A stretch of DNA of 64,000 bases from Bacteroidota bacterium. GTDB taxonomy: Bacteria > Bacteroidota > Rhodothermia > Rhodothermales > UBA10348. Numbering within the stretch: position 1 is the stretch's first letter; each line of letters opens with the position of its first letter. The notes under the pieces were generated by a model. The model did no database searches. It was given only the letters and a program-made list of their open reading frames with translations, and had not been told where the DNA came from. Below are positions 39,679-49,569 of the stretch, in pieces. The stretch is taken from assembly GCA_029262855.1 (NCBI GenBank), contig JAJCYP010000106.1:34867-98866 (forward strand), written 5' to 3'. The position numbers and the translations under genes are program-made.

Positions 39679-40524
39679 CTAGTCGATGAGTGTGGGGTCA
39701 AGGTAATCGCGGAGCCAATCGCCCAACACATTGACGGAATAAACCACAAGCATGAGGGCGACACCGGGCAGCGTGGAGACCCACCAGGCCATGCGAATGT
39801 AGTTTCGCCCCTCGCCGAGCATCCCGCCCCAGGTTGGCGTCGTCGGCGGGACACCGACCCCCAGAAAGCTCAGGGATGCCTCGTTGATGATGTTGGTAGC
39901 CAGCGCAAAGCTGGCGATGACGATGAGCGGTCCGATGACATTGGGCACGACGTGGCGGCGGATGATCGACCACGGGCCGGCGCCGATGGCGCGGGCCGCC
40001 GTGATGTAGTCCTCCTGGCAGACCGAAAGCGTCTGGCCACGGGCCACCCTGCAGAAGGGAGCCCACGTCGCGAGGCTCAGGACGAAGATCACGTTCCACA
40101 GCGACGGCCCGAGGATGGCCATGATGGCGACCGCGAGCAGGATGGATGGGAAGGCCAGCTGAATATCCACCAGGCGCATGATGATCGTTTCGACGCGGCC
40201 TCGCCAGAAGCCCGCCAGGATGCCCAGGAATGATCCGAAGAGGCCTCCCACGAGGACCGTCGCGACACCGACAAAGAGCGAGACCCTCGCGCCGTACACG
40301 ATTCGGCTGAGAAGGTCGCGCCCAACCGAGTCCGTCCCCAGAGGATGTCCTTCCGGGCCGCCAAACCATGCAGGCCGGGCCAGTCGATTCCGGATGTCGA
40401 TGGCCTCGGGATCGAAGGGCGCCAGGAGCGGTGCGGCGAGAGCGACCAATACGATGACGCCCAGTACCAGTACCCCTGCCATCGCCAATCGGGACCGTTT
40501 CAGGACCCGCCAGAGGTCACGCAT
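39679..40524 (-). CDS. Dipeptide/oligopeptide ABC permease (DppC-like)
   Basis: HPLGTDSVGRDLLSRIVYGARVSLFVG; inner-membrane EAA region ARAIGAGPWSIIRRHVVPN. Confidence 0.93.
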   Translation of the reverse strand: MRDLWRVLKRSRLAMAGVLVLGVIVLVALAAPLLAPFDPEAIDIRNRLARPAWFGGPEGHPLGTDSVGRDLLSRIVYGARVSLFVGVATVLVGGLFGSFLGILAGFWRGRVETIIMRLVDIQLAFPSILLAVAIMAILGPSLWNVIFVLSLATWAPFCRVARGQTLSVCQEDYITAARAIGAGPWSIIRRHVVPNVIGPLIVIASFALATNIINEASLSFLGVGVPPTTPTWGGMLGEGRNYIRMAWWVSTLPGVALMLVVYSVNVLGDWLRDYLDPTLID

Positions 40525-41434
40525 TGCGAATCCTCGGGTCCAGGTATGAATAGCTCAGATCCACCAGGAGGTTGGCCAGCACGAAGAGCATGGCGCCAAA
40601 GGTGATCACGCCCTGTACCAGGGGCAGATCGCGCGCCTGGATGGCCTGAATGGTCAGCCGGCCAATCCCCGGGTACGAGAACACCGTCTCGGTAACCAGC
40701 GCGCCACCCAGCAAGCTTCCAAACTCGATTCCCAGCAGCGTCACCACCGGGATGAGGGCGTTTCGGAGCGCATGTCCGTAATGCACGCGGCCCGGGCTGA
40801 GGCCCTTGGCGCGTGCGGTGCGGATATAGTCGGCGCTCAGGACATCCAGCATGCTGGCACGGACCAATCGGGCGATGCGAGCCGTGGAAAAGGTGGCCAG
40901 CGTGATGGCCGGAAGGATGAGATTGGCGGCCGAGCCGCGACCCGAAATCGGAAGCCACCGGAGCCAGACGCCGAAAACCAGAATCAGGAGGATGCCGAGC
41001 CAGAACGTCGGCACGGACTGTGCCACAAGCGCGCCGCCCATCGCCAGTCGGTCCGTCAACGAATTGCGGTGCACGGCAGAGATTACCCCGACCGGGATGG
41101 CCACCATCAGGATGATCGAAAGCGCGGCCAGCGTCAGTTGGAGCGTCGCCGGGAATCGCTCGAGAATCAACTGGGTGACCGGGACCTGCTGTCGGACCGA
41201 GACCCCGAAATCGCCCTGGATGATGCGGCCGAGGTACTCCAGGTACTGGACAAACAGTGGTCGATCGAACCCCATGTACTCACGGAACGCGGCCACCTGT
41301 TCGGCCGTCCAGTGCTCGCCGATCATCAGCGTCGCCGGATCGCCGGACAGGAGCGTCAGAAAGAACGCGATCGAAGCGACGGCCCACAGAATGAACACAG
41401 TCTGTAGAATCCGGCCTGCCAGGTAGCGCGCCAC
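40517..41434 (-). CDS. Dipeptide/oligopeptide ABC permease (DppB-like)
   Basis: GRILQTVFILWAVASIAFFLTLLSGDP; RTARAKGLSPGRVHYGHALRNALIPVVT. Confidence 0.93.
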   Translation of the reverse strand: MARYLAGRILQTVFILWAVASIAFFLTLLSGDPATLMIGEHWTAEQVAAFREYMGFDRPLFVQYLEYLGRIIQGDFGVSVRQQVPVTQLILERFPATLQLTLAALSIILMVAIPVGVISAVHRNSLTDRLAMGGALVAQSVPTFWLGILLILVFGVWLRWLPISGRGSAANLILPAITLATFSTARIARLVRASMLDVLSADYIRTARAKGLSPGRVHYGHALRNALIPVVTLLGIEFGSLLGGALVTETVFSYPGIGRLTIQAIQARDLPLVQGVITFGAMLFVLANLLVDLSYSYLDPRIRNA

Positions 41435-41435
41435 G

Positions 41436-42950
41436 TCAGGATGCTCCGTCGGTCCAGTTCACGTCCCAGAGGTGGATCACCTCGTCCATGCGGGGTGACC
41501 AGTCAATCCGGTCGCTCACGCCATACGTATCCACCTGGATGTAGAGGAAAATCCAGGGCGCCTCCTCGAGCACCACCTCCTGCATCTCCAGGCCGATCTC
41601 CCTGCGCCTGTCGGCGTCGAGGGTCTCCTGCAATTCTGACCAGAGCGCCTCGTACTGCGGGTGCTCCCACCCATAAAAATTGCTGGGACTGGTGATGGTC
41701 AGGTCCGCCGCCTCGGTCAAGAGCTCGAACTCGCCGCCGGAGGCCTGCATGAACAGGGCCGGCAGATCGTGATTCAGGAGCTTTGACCGGTAGTTCCCCC
41801 ACTCGTACGTCCGGACACCGTCCCGTAGGGTCACACCGACTTCAGCTAGTTGCGAGGCGATGGTCTGGGCGAGTTCGAAGTCCTGAATCCACTTGCCCAG
41901 TGGTGTGTCCAGGGAGTTCAGTTCGAATCCGTCGGGGTATCCGGCCTCGGCCAGCAGGGCGCGCGCCTTTGCCGGATCGTAGGAATAGGGGGGTAGGTCC
42001 GGGTGACGGAAGGGCGGGTTGAAGACCGCGCCCATGCGCTCGGCGCGCCCGCCGTACAGCCCTTCATTGATGGCGTCGAAGTCGATGGCGTGGTTCAGGG
42101 CCTGTCGAACGCGCTTGTCCCGAAGCGGCCCTTCCTGCGTCGAGATCCCGATCATCACGCGGCGACCGCCGGGAACGCTGGCCACGTGAACACCCGAGGC
42201 GTTCTCCAGCAGTTCGGCCTGATCGTACGGGAGGTCGCCAATGATATGGACAGTCCCGATTTCGAGCTCCGCCAGGCGGCTCGAAATCTCCGGAATCACC
42301 CTGAAAACGATGCGCTCCTGAGCCGGGGGTGCCCCCCAGTAATCCGGGTTTCGGGTGAGGGTGACGTGACTGTCTCGGACCCGATCGGTCAGGGTGTAGG
42401 GCCCCGTACCCACCGGATTCTCGGCGCGGGTGGCGTCGTCGGCCCCGGCATAGTGACCGGGTGCCAGCATGAACATCTGGGACAGATAGAAGGGAAGGAG
42501 TGCCTTCGGGCGCGCCGTCGTGATGTGCAGCGTCAGGGAATCGGCGGCCTCCACGCGGGTGATTTCGGACGATGGGATCGCCACCGAGGCGCCTCCCACC
42601 ATCATGCCTTCCGCGTTCCGTTGCAGGTACCGCCGCAGGCTGAACGCGGCCGCCTCGGCCGAGAAGGGCTCGCCGTTGTGAAAGCGGACGCCTCCACGCA
42701 GGTGGAAGGTCCACGTCGTATCTCCCGGCAGGCGCTCCCACCTAGTCGCCAGCCGTGGGACGATCTCCATGTCCCGGCTGAGGAAGGTCAGACTCTCAAA
42801 AAGATGATCTCCGAGAGAAATCTCGACCCGACTGAACATACCGAAGGGATCCAGCGTGGAGATATCGGTGGAATTACCGACCGTGAGATCGGTCTCGACC
42901 GAGCAGCCCGCGAGGCAGGTGAAGGCAAGGGCGAGGATTAGTGATCTCAT
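41436..42950 (-). CDS. Family 5 substrate-binding lipoprotein
   Basis: Lipobox LAGC; full SBP_bac_5 architecture. Confidence 0.92.
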   Translation of the reverse strand: MRSLILALAFTCLAGCSVETDLTVGNSTDISTLDPFGMFSRVEISLGDHLFESLTFLSRDMEIVPRLATRWERLPGDTTWTFHLRGGVRFHNGEPFSAEAAAFSLRRYLQRNAEGMMVGGASVAIPSSEITRVEAADSLTLHITTARPKALLPFYLSQMFMLAPGHYAGADDATRAENPVGTGPYTLTDRVRDSHVTLTRNPDYWGAPPAQERIVFRVIPEISSRLAELEIGTVHIIGDLPYDQAELLENASGVHVASVPGGRRVMIGISTQEGPLRDKRVRQALNHAIDFDAINEGLYGGRAERMGAVFNPPFRHPDLPPYSYDPAKARALLAEAGYPDGFELNSLDTPLGKWIQDFELAQTIASQLAEVGVTLRDGVRTYEWGNYRSKLLNHDLPALFMQASGGEFELLTEAADLTITSPSNFYGWEHPQYEALWSELQETLDADRRREIGLEMQEVVLEEAPWIFLYIQVDTYGVSDRIDWSPRMDEVIHLWDVNWTDGAS

Positions 42951-42952
42951 CG

Positions 42953-43744
42953 CTACCAGATGGTCTTGGCGCGGCCGCCATCGACCATGATCGTGGCACC
43001 CGTGACGTAGGATGCTACGTCTGAGAGCAGATATGCCGCCATCCTTCCGAACTCCTCCGGGGTGCCGTAGCGGCCCATCGGAATGGCAGCGTGGCGCCTG
43101 GCACGCTGGGCTTCCACCGAAATGTCTGCCTTCTGAGCGGCGAACCCATCGTTGGCCTGCACCCGGTCCGTGTCGATCTGACCGGGAACGATGTTGTTGA
43201 CCCGAATGCCGGTCTTGGCCAGATCTGTTGCCAGACTCTTGGCCAGCGCCACTACTCCGGCCCGATACACGTTCGACAAGAGAAGGAAATCGATGGGCTC
43301 CTTGATGCTCGACGATGTGATGGTCAGAATCGACCCCGAACTCTGCGCCCGCATCGTGGGCAACACGCCCCGGATCATCCGGACGGCGCTCATCAGGGTC
43401 AGATTGAAGGCCGCTGTCCAGGCCTCGTCATCAAACGCGTCGAACTTACCCGCCGGCGGCCCACCTGCGTTCACGACAAGGCCGTCGATGCGACCGAATC
43501 GCTCGAGCGTTGACCTCACCCAGGCGTCGATGCTTTTGGGCTCGGACGCATCGAGCACGAAGCCGGCCGTGTCGTGGCCCGTTTCCTTGCTTAGCCTTCG
43601 GGCCGCGGCCGCGATGTCTTCGGCAGTCCGGCTGCCCATGGAGACGCGAGCGCCCTCGCGGGACAACGCCTGTGCCGTGCCGAAGCCCAGGCCGCGGCTT
43701 GACGCCGCAACCATGATCACTTTTCCATCAAGTCCTAGATCCAT
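42953..43744 (-). CDS. SDR family oxidoreductase
   Basis: ASSRGLGFGTAQALSREGA; VVNAGGPP; YRAGVVALAKSLATDLAKTGIRVNNIVPG. Confidence 0.9.
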   Translation of the reverse strand: MDLGLDGKVIMVAASSRGLGFGTAQALSREGARVSMGSRTAEDIAAAARRLSKETGHDTAGFVLDASEPKSIDAWVRSTLERFGRIDGLVVNAGGPPAGKFDAFDDEAWTAAFNLTLMSAVRMIRGVLPTMRAQSSGSILTITSSSIKEPIDFLLLSNVYRAGVVALAKSLATDLAKTGIRVNNIVPGQIDTDRVQANDGFAAQKADISVEAQRARRHAAIPMGRYGTPEEFGRMAAYLLSDVASYVTGATIMVDGGRAKTIW

Positions 43745-43810
43745 CGGTGTCCTGGTTGGTCTGGCTGCAGTATACCGGGAGGGCGTCAGTCAGTCCACCC
43801 ACGCGGAGGC

Positions 43811-44728
43811 TCAGGTGGACTTGTCCGTCAGGCCGCCCATTGCACCCGTGGCGTGTATGGCGAGGCTCGAGCTGGAGGGCGTCATCGACGCATTGCGGTG
43901 TGTGACCGTAACCATCCAGGCAGCGGCCTTCGGATCGAGTTCCTGCAATCCGGCCACCACCCGCTGCTGCAGCGGACCGTCGATCAGGGGCTGTTGTCCG
44001 GGAAGGACTCGGAGTTCCAGTCGAACGAACTTCCAATCGCCCGCATCCTTGATGCCCATGGATCTGGCGGAGGTCAACACACTTCGGTGCTGGATCCGGA
44101 AGGACTCGACCAGCGCCAGGAACCGTCCCTCAGCCGCGGCGGCAGCGACTGAGGCTGGAATCTGAATATCCAGATAAGCGAAGGTCCCGCCGACCGGAAA
44201 ACGGGTGATCTGGGCGATGTTGCGATTGGGGACGATGAGTTCGCGACCCAGTGCTGTCGATAGGACGGTGAAGCGGAGTCCAACCTTTATCACCCAGCCC
44301 GGCTGGCCGGTGAAGTCAACCATGTCGCCCACATCCAGTGCGTCCGAAAAAATCAGGGTGATTCCCGTGACGACATCCTGAACCAGACCCTGCGACCCAA
44401 ACGCGACCGCGAGTCCGATGATGGAGGCGCTGGCAAAGTAGGCCCGGAGCGAAATACCGAACTCCCGCAGGATGAGTCCGAAGGCGCTGAAGTAGACGGC
44501 GACGGTGATGGCGCTCACCGCAAGCGTCAGGATGGTCACCACCTTCGGGTAGCGGGTGATGAGGGTCACCGGGGCACCACGACGGGGACGCAGCGCGGCC
44601 TCCGCCCAGTTCCGGAATTGCCGAACCAGGAAGTGGGCCAGCCCGGCCAGCACCAGAAATACCAGAATGCGAACAGGAATGGATGCGTTCGCAAGCATCG
44701 TCAGGGCATCGTGGAAGGCTTCCTGCAT
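43811..44728 (-). CDS. Mechanosensitive ion channel MscS family protein
   Basis: SIIGLAVAFGSQGLVQDVVTGITLIFSDALDVGDMV. Confidence 0.9.
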   Translation of the reverse strand: MQEAFHDALTMLANASIPVRILVFLVLAGLAHFLVRQFRNWAEAALRPRRGAPVTLITRYPKVVTILTLAVSAITVAVYFSAFGLILREFGISLRAYFASASIIGLAVAFGSQGLVQDVVTGITLIFSDALDVGDMVDFTGQPGWVIKVGLRFTVLSTALGRELIVPNRNIAQITRFPVGGTFAYLDIQIPASVAAAAAEGRFLALVESFRIQHRSVLTSARSMGIKDAGDWKFVRLELRVLPGQQPLIDGPLQQRVVAGLQELDPKAAAWMVTVTHRNASMTPSSSSLAIHATGAMGGLTDKST

Positions 44729-44880
44729 AGGCTCGTCAGCGCCGGTTGGCGGTGTTCATGTAGACCGGATTCGGGGCCGCGGAGTTCGCAACTGTTCGTC
44801 ACGAAGCTGCGTTGCTGCGCGCTTGCCGGCCATGCCGCGGCAAGACTGGTCACGGCCAGCAGCATCAGTCCAGTTCTCAA
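44701..44880 (-). CDS. Possible 59-aa small secreted protein
   Basis: GGAGG-like RBS then TTG; (M)RTGLMLLAVTSLAAAWPASA-QQRS... strong signal-peptide look; overlaps the mscS start. Confidence 0.35.
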   Translation of the reverse strand: MRTGLMLLAVTSLAAAWPASAQQRSFVTNSCELRGPESGLHEHRQPALTSLCRKPSTMP

Positions 44881-45012
44881 ATAACCCTCCGGTTAGTGTG
44901 ATGCATGATAGCCCCGGTACACGTTGCGTTGCCACCGGGTCTGGGGAGTTGCGATTGCTTAAAATGGCAGCTCGCTCCTCGCCTCTGAGACACACCAGCC
45001 GGCCCTCCCACC

Positions 45013-47907
45013 ATGCGGTTCTTCCCACTCTGCCTTCTTGTGGCCACACTCCCGGGCCAAGTCACAGCCCAGGCCCAGCGCCCGACCGAGACCCAGGCCC
45101 GACCCACAGACCAGGCCCTCTTTGACGCCTTCTCCTGGCGAAACATCGGTCCCGCCAACATGGGCGGGCGGGTCGTCGACATCGAAGCGGTCGAGGCCGA
45201 CTTCGCCCGGGTTTTCGTGGCTTCGGCGTCGGGCGGCGTGTGGAAGTCGGTCAATGCCGGGACCACGTGGCAACCCATCTTCGACCGCTACGGCTCCGCC
45301 TCCATGGGCGACATCGCCATCTTTCAACCCGACCCCGATGTGATCTGGGTGGGGACGGGAGAAGCCAACAACCGGAACAGTGTTTCGTGGGGCGATGGGG
45401 TCTACCGGAGTACCGACGGGGGCGATCACTTTGAGCACGTCGGACTGGAGGACACCCATCAGATCGCGCGAATCCTGACGCATCCGTCGGACCCCGATCA
45501 GGCCCTGGTGTGTGCGATTGGCCATCTTTGGGGCGAAACCGGTGATCGCGGAATCTATGAGACTATGGACGGGGGCCAGACCTGGGCGAAACACGGAGCC
45601 GGGTTGCCGATGGCCACGCGGAGCGGCTGCACCGACCTCGTTCGTCACCCCGAGAATCCGGACATCCTGTATGCTGCCTTCTACGAGCGACTTCGGCAAC
45701 CCTGGACGTTCACAAGCGGCGGCCCGAACGGTGGCATCTTCAAGTCCACAAACGGAGGCAGGAGTTGGGTCGAACTGACAGGCGGCCTGCCCGCTGGCGA
45801 CACCGGTCGAATCGGACTGGCCATCGCCCGGAGCAATCCGGACGTGCTGATGGCTCTGGTTGAGGCCGAGCGGACGAACGACCTGACCAAGCCCGGTACG
45901 GGACTGTACCGATCTGAGGACGGCGGCGATAGCTGGACCTACGTCAACTTGTACAACAATCGCCCCTTCTACTACAGCCAGGTGCGCATCAATCCTCTGG
46001 ATGACCAGCGCGTCTACCTGCTCACGACCCGCTTCATGGTGTCGGAGGATGGCGGGCAAACCCTGCGCAACGGTAGCGAAGACCAAGAGATACACGGGGA
46101 TTTCCATGCCCTGTGGTTGGACCCGTCCAACGCCGACCGGTACTACGTCGGCGCGGACAAAGGCGCGTCGCTGACGCACGATAACGGGACCGCCTTCAGG
46201 CTCTTCGACAACCTGCCCATCGGTCAGTACTACCGAATCGGGATTGACATGCGGGATCCCTACTACGTCTACGGCGGCCATCAGGACAACGGGTCCTATG
46301 CGGTGGCGAGTTTCAGTCGAGATGCCCGCGGCATCCTCAACGACTCGAATTGGAAGCTTCACTGGGGCGATGGGCAGCACATTCAGGTGGACCCGCGTGA
46401 CTGGAGGCGCATCTACACGCAGATGGAGAACGGCCGGAGCTTCCGGTACGATCCGCTGACACATCGGATGGAGGGGATGCGTCCGGTGCCGGCCAACATC
46501 ACCAACTACCAGGCCGCCGTTCCCGAAGAGATGCGGGCCGGTGGGCAGGAGTTTCGCTGGAACTGGACGTCCCCGCTGGTGATGTCGCCGCACAGTCCCG
46601 ACGTGCTGTACCATGGCGCCAACCGCCTGTTCGTGAGTCAGGATCGTGGGCAATCCTGGATCCTCATCAGTCCGGATCTCTCGACCAATAATCCTCAAAA
46701 GACGCTGCGGGGCGCGAGTGGCGGGCTGACGCCCGACAACTCGGGAGCGGAGACGCACGGGGCCATCTCGACCCTTTCCATCTCGCCACTGGATCCCGGT
46801 GTAATCTGGGCGGGGACGGACGACGGGAATATTCAGGTCACGCGTGATGGCGGTCAGACCTGGAGCAACGTCCGGGCGGCGGTACCGGGGGTTCCGGACG
46901 GCATCTGGGTGAGCCGCGTGGAGGCCTCGCACCATCAGGCTGGAACCGTCTACGTCTCCTTCGATGGGCACCGCAGCGACCGATTTGATCCGTGGGTTTT
47001 TTCGACGCAGGACTTTGGCAGAACCTGGAAGTCGTTGTCAGGCGGGTTGCCCGAAGGCCAGGTGGTTCGGGTCGTCCGGGAGGATCTTCGGAATCCGGAT
47101 CTGCTATTCGCGGGGACCGAGTTCGCCGTTTTCGCCTCGCTCGACCGAGGGGCCACGTGGCATCGTCTGATGGGAAAAATGCCGACCGTGTCCACGATGG
47201 ATCTGGTCATACATCCAAGGGACAACGATCTGGTCGCCGGGACACATGGCCGAAGCATCTGGGTGCTGGATGATATCTCGCCGCTCCAAGAGCTGACCCC
47301 CAAGGTGCGCGGCAGCAAGGCTCATCTGTTTACCCAGAAGAGAGCCACATTGTGGGAGAACGTCAGCCGGGGTGGGCAACGTGGACATTTCTGGTGGGCC
47401 GGGGAGAATCCGCCCACCATCGAGAACACCTCCAGCCTTCCGCGGGCCGAGTTCCGGAATACGGCCTTCGTCTCCTACTACATCGGCGGTGACGTGACGG
47501 AGGCTACCCTTGAGATTACGGACGCCACCGGGGGTCGAGGTCATCGCGCCGAGGTCGAGAACGGCCCCGGCATCCATCGGTATCGCTGGAATTTGCAGTT
47601 CGATCCGGCTGAGTTGACGGCCGAACAGGTGGCGGAAGTGGAGCGAGCCTTCGATCAGGTGCTCTCCCGGTTTCCGGTGGCGCAGGTGGAGCGCGCACGA
47701 GACCAGTTCAGGGCCGCGACCAATCCCCGGGAGCAGTTGGGATCTGTCCAGATCCTGCGATCGGGGTTCTTTGAGGCGGGTCTCGGAGCGGAGTACGAAC
47801 TCCCGGTGGCCGGTCCCGGGACGTATACGGTTCGGTTGATCGTAGACGGTGAGGTTCAGACCCGTACGCTGGAGGTGCGGGAGGACCCGCTCGTCACGGA
47901 CGACTGA
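45013..47907 (+). CDS. Secreted VPS10/BNR-repeat (sortilin-like beta-propeller) protein
   Basis: Signal peptide; repeated Asp-box motifs (STDGGDHFEHV, STNGGRSWVEL, SEDGGDSWTYV, TRDGGQTWSNV). Confidence 0.88.
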   Translation: MRFFPLCLLVATLPGQVTAQAQRPTETQARPTDQALFDAFSWRNIGPANMGGRVVDIEAVEADFARVFVASASGGVWKSVNAGTTWQPIFDRYGSASMGDIAIFQPDPDVIWVGTGEANNRNSVSWGDGVYRSTDGGDHFEHVGLEDTHQIARILTHPSDPDQALVCAIGHLWGETGDRGIYETMDGGQTWAKHGAGLPMATRSGCTDLVRHPENPDILYAAFYERLRQPWTFTSGGPNGGIFKSTNGGRSWVELTGGLPAGDTGRIGLAIARSNPDVLMALVEAERTNDLTKPGTGLYRSEDGGDSWTYVNLYNNRPFYYSQVRINPLDDQRVYLLTTRFMVSEDGGQTLRNGSEDQEIHGDFHALWLDPSNADRYYVGADKGASLTHDNGTAFRLFDNLPIGQYYRIGIDMRDPYYVYGGHQDNGSYAVASFSRDARGILNDSNWKLHWGDGQHIQVDPRDWRRIYTQMENGRSFRYDPLTHRMEGMRPVPANITNYQAAVPEEMRAGGQEFRWNWTSPLVMSPHSPDVLYHGANRLFVSQDRGQSWILISPDLSTNNPQKTLRGASGGLTPDNSGAETHGAISTLSISPLDPGVIWAGTDDGNIQVTRDGGQTWSNVRAAVPGVPDGIWVSRVEASHHQAGTVYVSFDGHRSDRFDPWVFSTQDFGRTWKSLSGGLPEGQVVRVVREDLRNPDLLFAGTEFAVFASLDRGATWHRLMGKMPTVSTMDLVIHPRDNDLVAGTHGRSIWVLDDISPLQELTPKVRGSKAHLFTQKRATLWENVSRGGQRGHFWWAGENPPTIENTSSLPRAEFRNTAFVSYYIGGDVTEATLEITDATGGRGHRAEVENGPGIHRYRWNLQFDPAELTAEQVAEVERAFDQVLSRFPVAQVERARDQFRAATNPREQLGSVQILRSGFFEAGLGAEYELPVAGPGTYTVRLIVDGEVQTRTLEVREDPLVTDD

Positions 47908-47967
47908 GGCCCATGGAGTGGCCAGCCGGCTCCGAGGTCGCCGGGGGGGCGCCCGGCGCCGGGGCGC

Positions 47968-48450
47968 TCAGGCGGGACACTCCATGTAGAGGAACCGCCC
48001 CGTTCGGCCCGGCTCAGGATTCTCCGCTGGCACGAAGCCCAGCGATGCGTAGAGCCGAATGGCCGTCTCGTTTCCAGGATGCACGTTCAGCGACATGCAG
48101 CGCGCCCCGCATCGACGCGCCTCGTGCATGAGTCCCTGAACAAGCCGCCGGCCCAGTCCGCGTCCGCGAGTCTCGGGATCTACTATGATCCGCGCCAAGT
48201 GCTTCCTGGCGTCCGGCTTGTCGATGATCTGGCCAAACCCGGCCACGTGATCCCGGTCGATCAGGGTTCTGTTGGCGGCGTGGTCCCAGCCAATGGCCAA
48301 CCGGCATTCTTCGAGGAGGATGGGGAAGCTAACCGGGCCACCGGACCAGATGTCCGTTTCCTCGTCAGAGGTCACCCAACCGGCGACCATGGCCAGATCC
48401 AGGGCCGTTGCGTGCTGAAGGAACGAAGAAAGTTCAGGTGTGCGGCTCAT
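47968..48450 (-). CDS. GNAT family N-acetyltransferase
   Basis: ARIIVDPETRGRGLGRRLVQGLM...LNVHPGNETAIRLYASLGF; start at MSRTPEL. Confidence 0.88.
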   Translation of the reverse strand: MSRTPELSSFLQHATALDLAMVAGWVTSDEETDIWSGGPVSFPILLEECRLAIGWDHAANRTLIDRDHVAGFGQIIDKPDARKHLARIIVDPETRGRGLGRRLVQGLMHEARRCGARCMSLNVHPGNETAIRLYASLGFVPAENPEPGRTGRFLYMECPA

Positions 48451-48473
48451 CGGTGTCGGAGGGCAGGCCGGCG

Positions 48474-48968
48474 TCAGTCTCCCAGGCGTTTGATGGATGA
48501 GACGCCCACCGACTCGGCGTTCCCGGTCAGTATTCGTCGAAGGTACCCGGCCTGCCCAACGTGAAGCGCGGCGTGCGAGCACAGGTGCAGCAGGAACCGG
48601 CGGCCGGGCATCTCGACTCCTCCGACGGTCAGGGTGCGGGACAGGTGGTGCGCGGTGATCTTGGGGAGCACGCGTTCGATGTCCTTGACGGCGTCGGCCA
48701 GTTCGTCGATGACATTCTGGCGAGTCAGCCCCCGGGCTTCAAACTCACGCGAACGATCCCGAACGTAGCCCGTGTCCCCGAACTCCGTCCCGATGAAATG
48801 CCGGAGGTTACCCGCCAGGTGCAACCCGAGTGTGCCGATGGGGTTGGCGATGCCCTTGGGGCACGCCCACAGGGCCTCGTCGTCCGGGAGGGCGTTGATT
48901 TCCGCGACAAGCGTACACAGTTCGCGGACGAGCAGTCGCTCGGCGTCGAGGGCGGTGGGGTCATTCAT
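48474..48968 (-). CDS. DinB-family protein
   Basis: Four-helix DinB-like pattern with LHLAGNLRHFIGTEFG and HLCSHAALHVGQAGYLRRI. Confidence 0.78.
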   Translation of the reverse strand: MNDPTALDAERLLVRELCTLVAEINALPDDEALWACPKGIANPIGTLGLHLAGNLRHFIGTEFGDTGYVRDRSREFEARGLTRQNVIDELADAVKDIERVLPKITAHHLSRTLTVGGVEMPGRRFLLHLCSHAALHVGQAGYLRRILTGNAESVGVSSIKRLGD

Positions 48969-49045
48969 GGTATTGCACAGGCTGGTGCCACCGAAAAGTT
49001 AGTGTCGGCAGGCCTTACTTTTACCTATGTAATCCAGAGCACCCC

Positions 49046-49564
49046 ATGAAACGACTTGCAGGATTCCTGATCCTGGCCTCGATCACAACGACACTGGTCC
49101 AGGCTCAGGAGGACGTCCGAGACGAACTCCTACGGCATTTCAACAGCTCCATCCAAAAAATGGTACGGCTCTCAGAAGCCATGCCTGCCGAACTCTACAC
49201 CTGGGCACCGCAGGAGGGCCTGATGACGGTGGCCGAAGTATACGCCCATATTGCGAGGTACAACTTCATGTATCTCGAAGACAACCTGGGCATTCCGACT
49301 CCCGTCGGAATCGATCTATCGACCATGGAAGCGCAGACCGACAAGGAAGTGGTTCGGACATTGTTGCTGGCATCGGCCGAGCATGTCCGGAAACACGTTC
49401 CCGCCCTGAGCGCCGAGTCACTAAACGCCGAGAGCAATCTGTATGGACGTGACGTTCCCGGCTGGGCTGTACTCACGCAGTTGGTCTCTCACATGAACGA
49501 ACATGTCGGTCAGGCGGTGTCCTACGCCCGGTTCAACGGGGTCGTGCCGCCCTGGTCGAGCTGA
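49046..49564 (+). CDS. DinB-family protein with signal peptide
   Basis: LAGFLILASITTTLVQAQ; TVAEVYAHIARYNF; LVSHMNEHVGQAVSYAR. Confidence 0.8.
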   Translation: MKRLAGFLILASITTTLVQAQEDVRDELLRHFNSSIQKMVRLSEAMPAELYTWAPQEGLMTVAEVYAHIARYNFMYLEDNLGIPTPVGIDLSTMEAQTDKEVVRTLLLASAEHVRKHVPALSAESLNAESNLYGRDVPGWAVLTQLVSHMNEHVGQAVSYARFNGVVPPWSS

Positions 49565-49569
49565 TCAGG

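Noticed and set aside
44959-46971. 670-aa minus-strand ORF
   Set aside because: Shadow of the BNR-repeat gene at 45013-47907; no recognisable motif.
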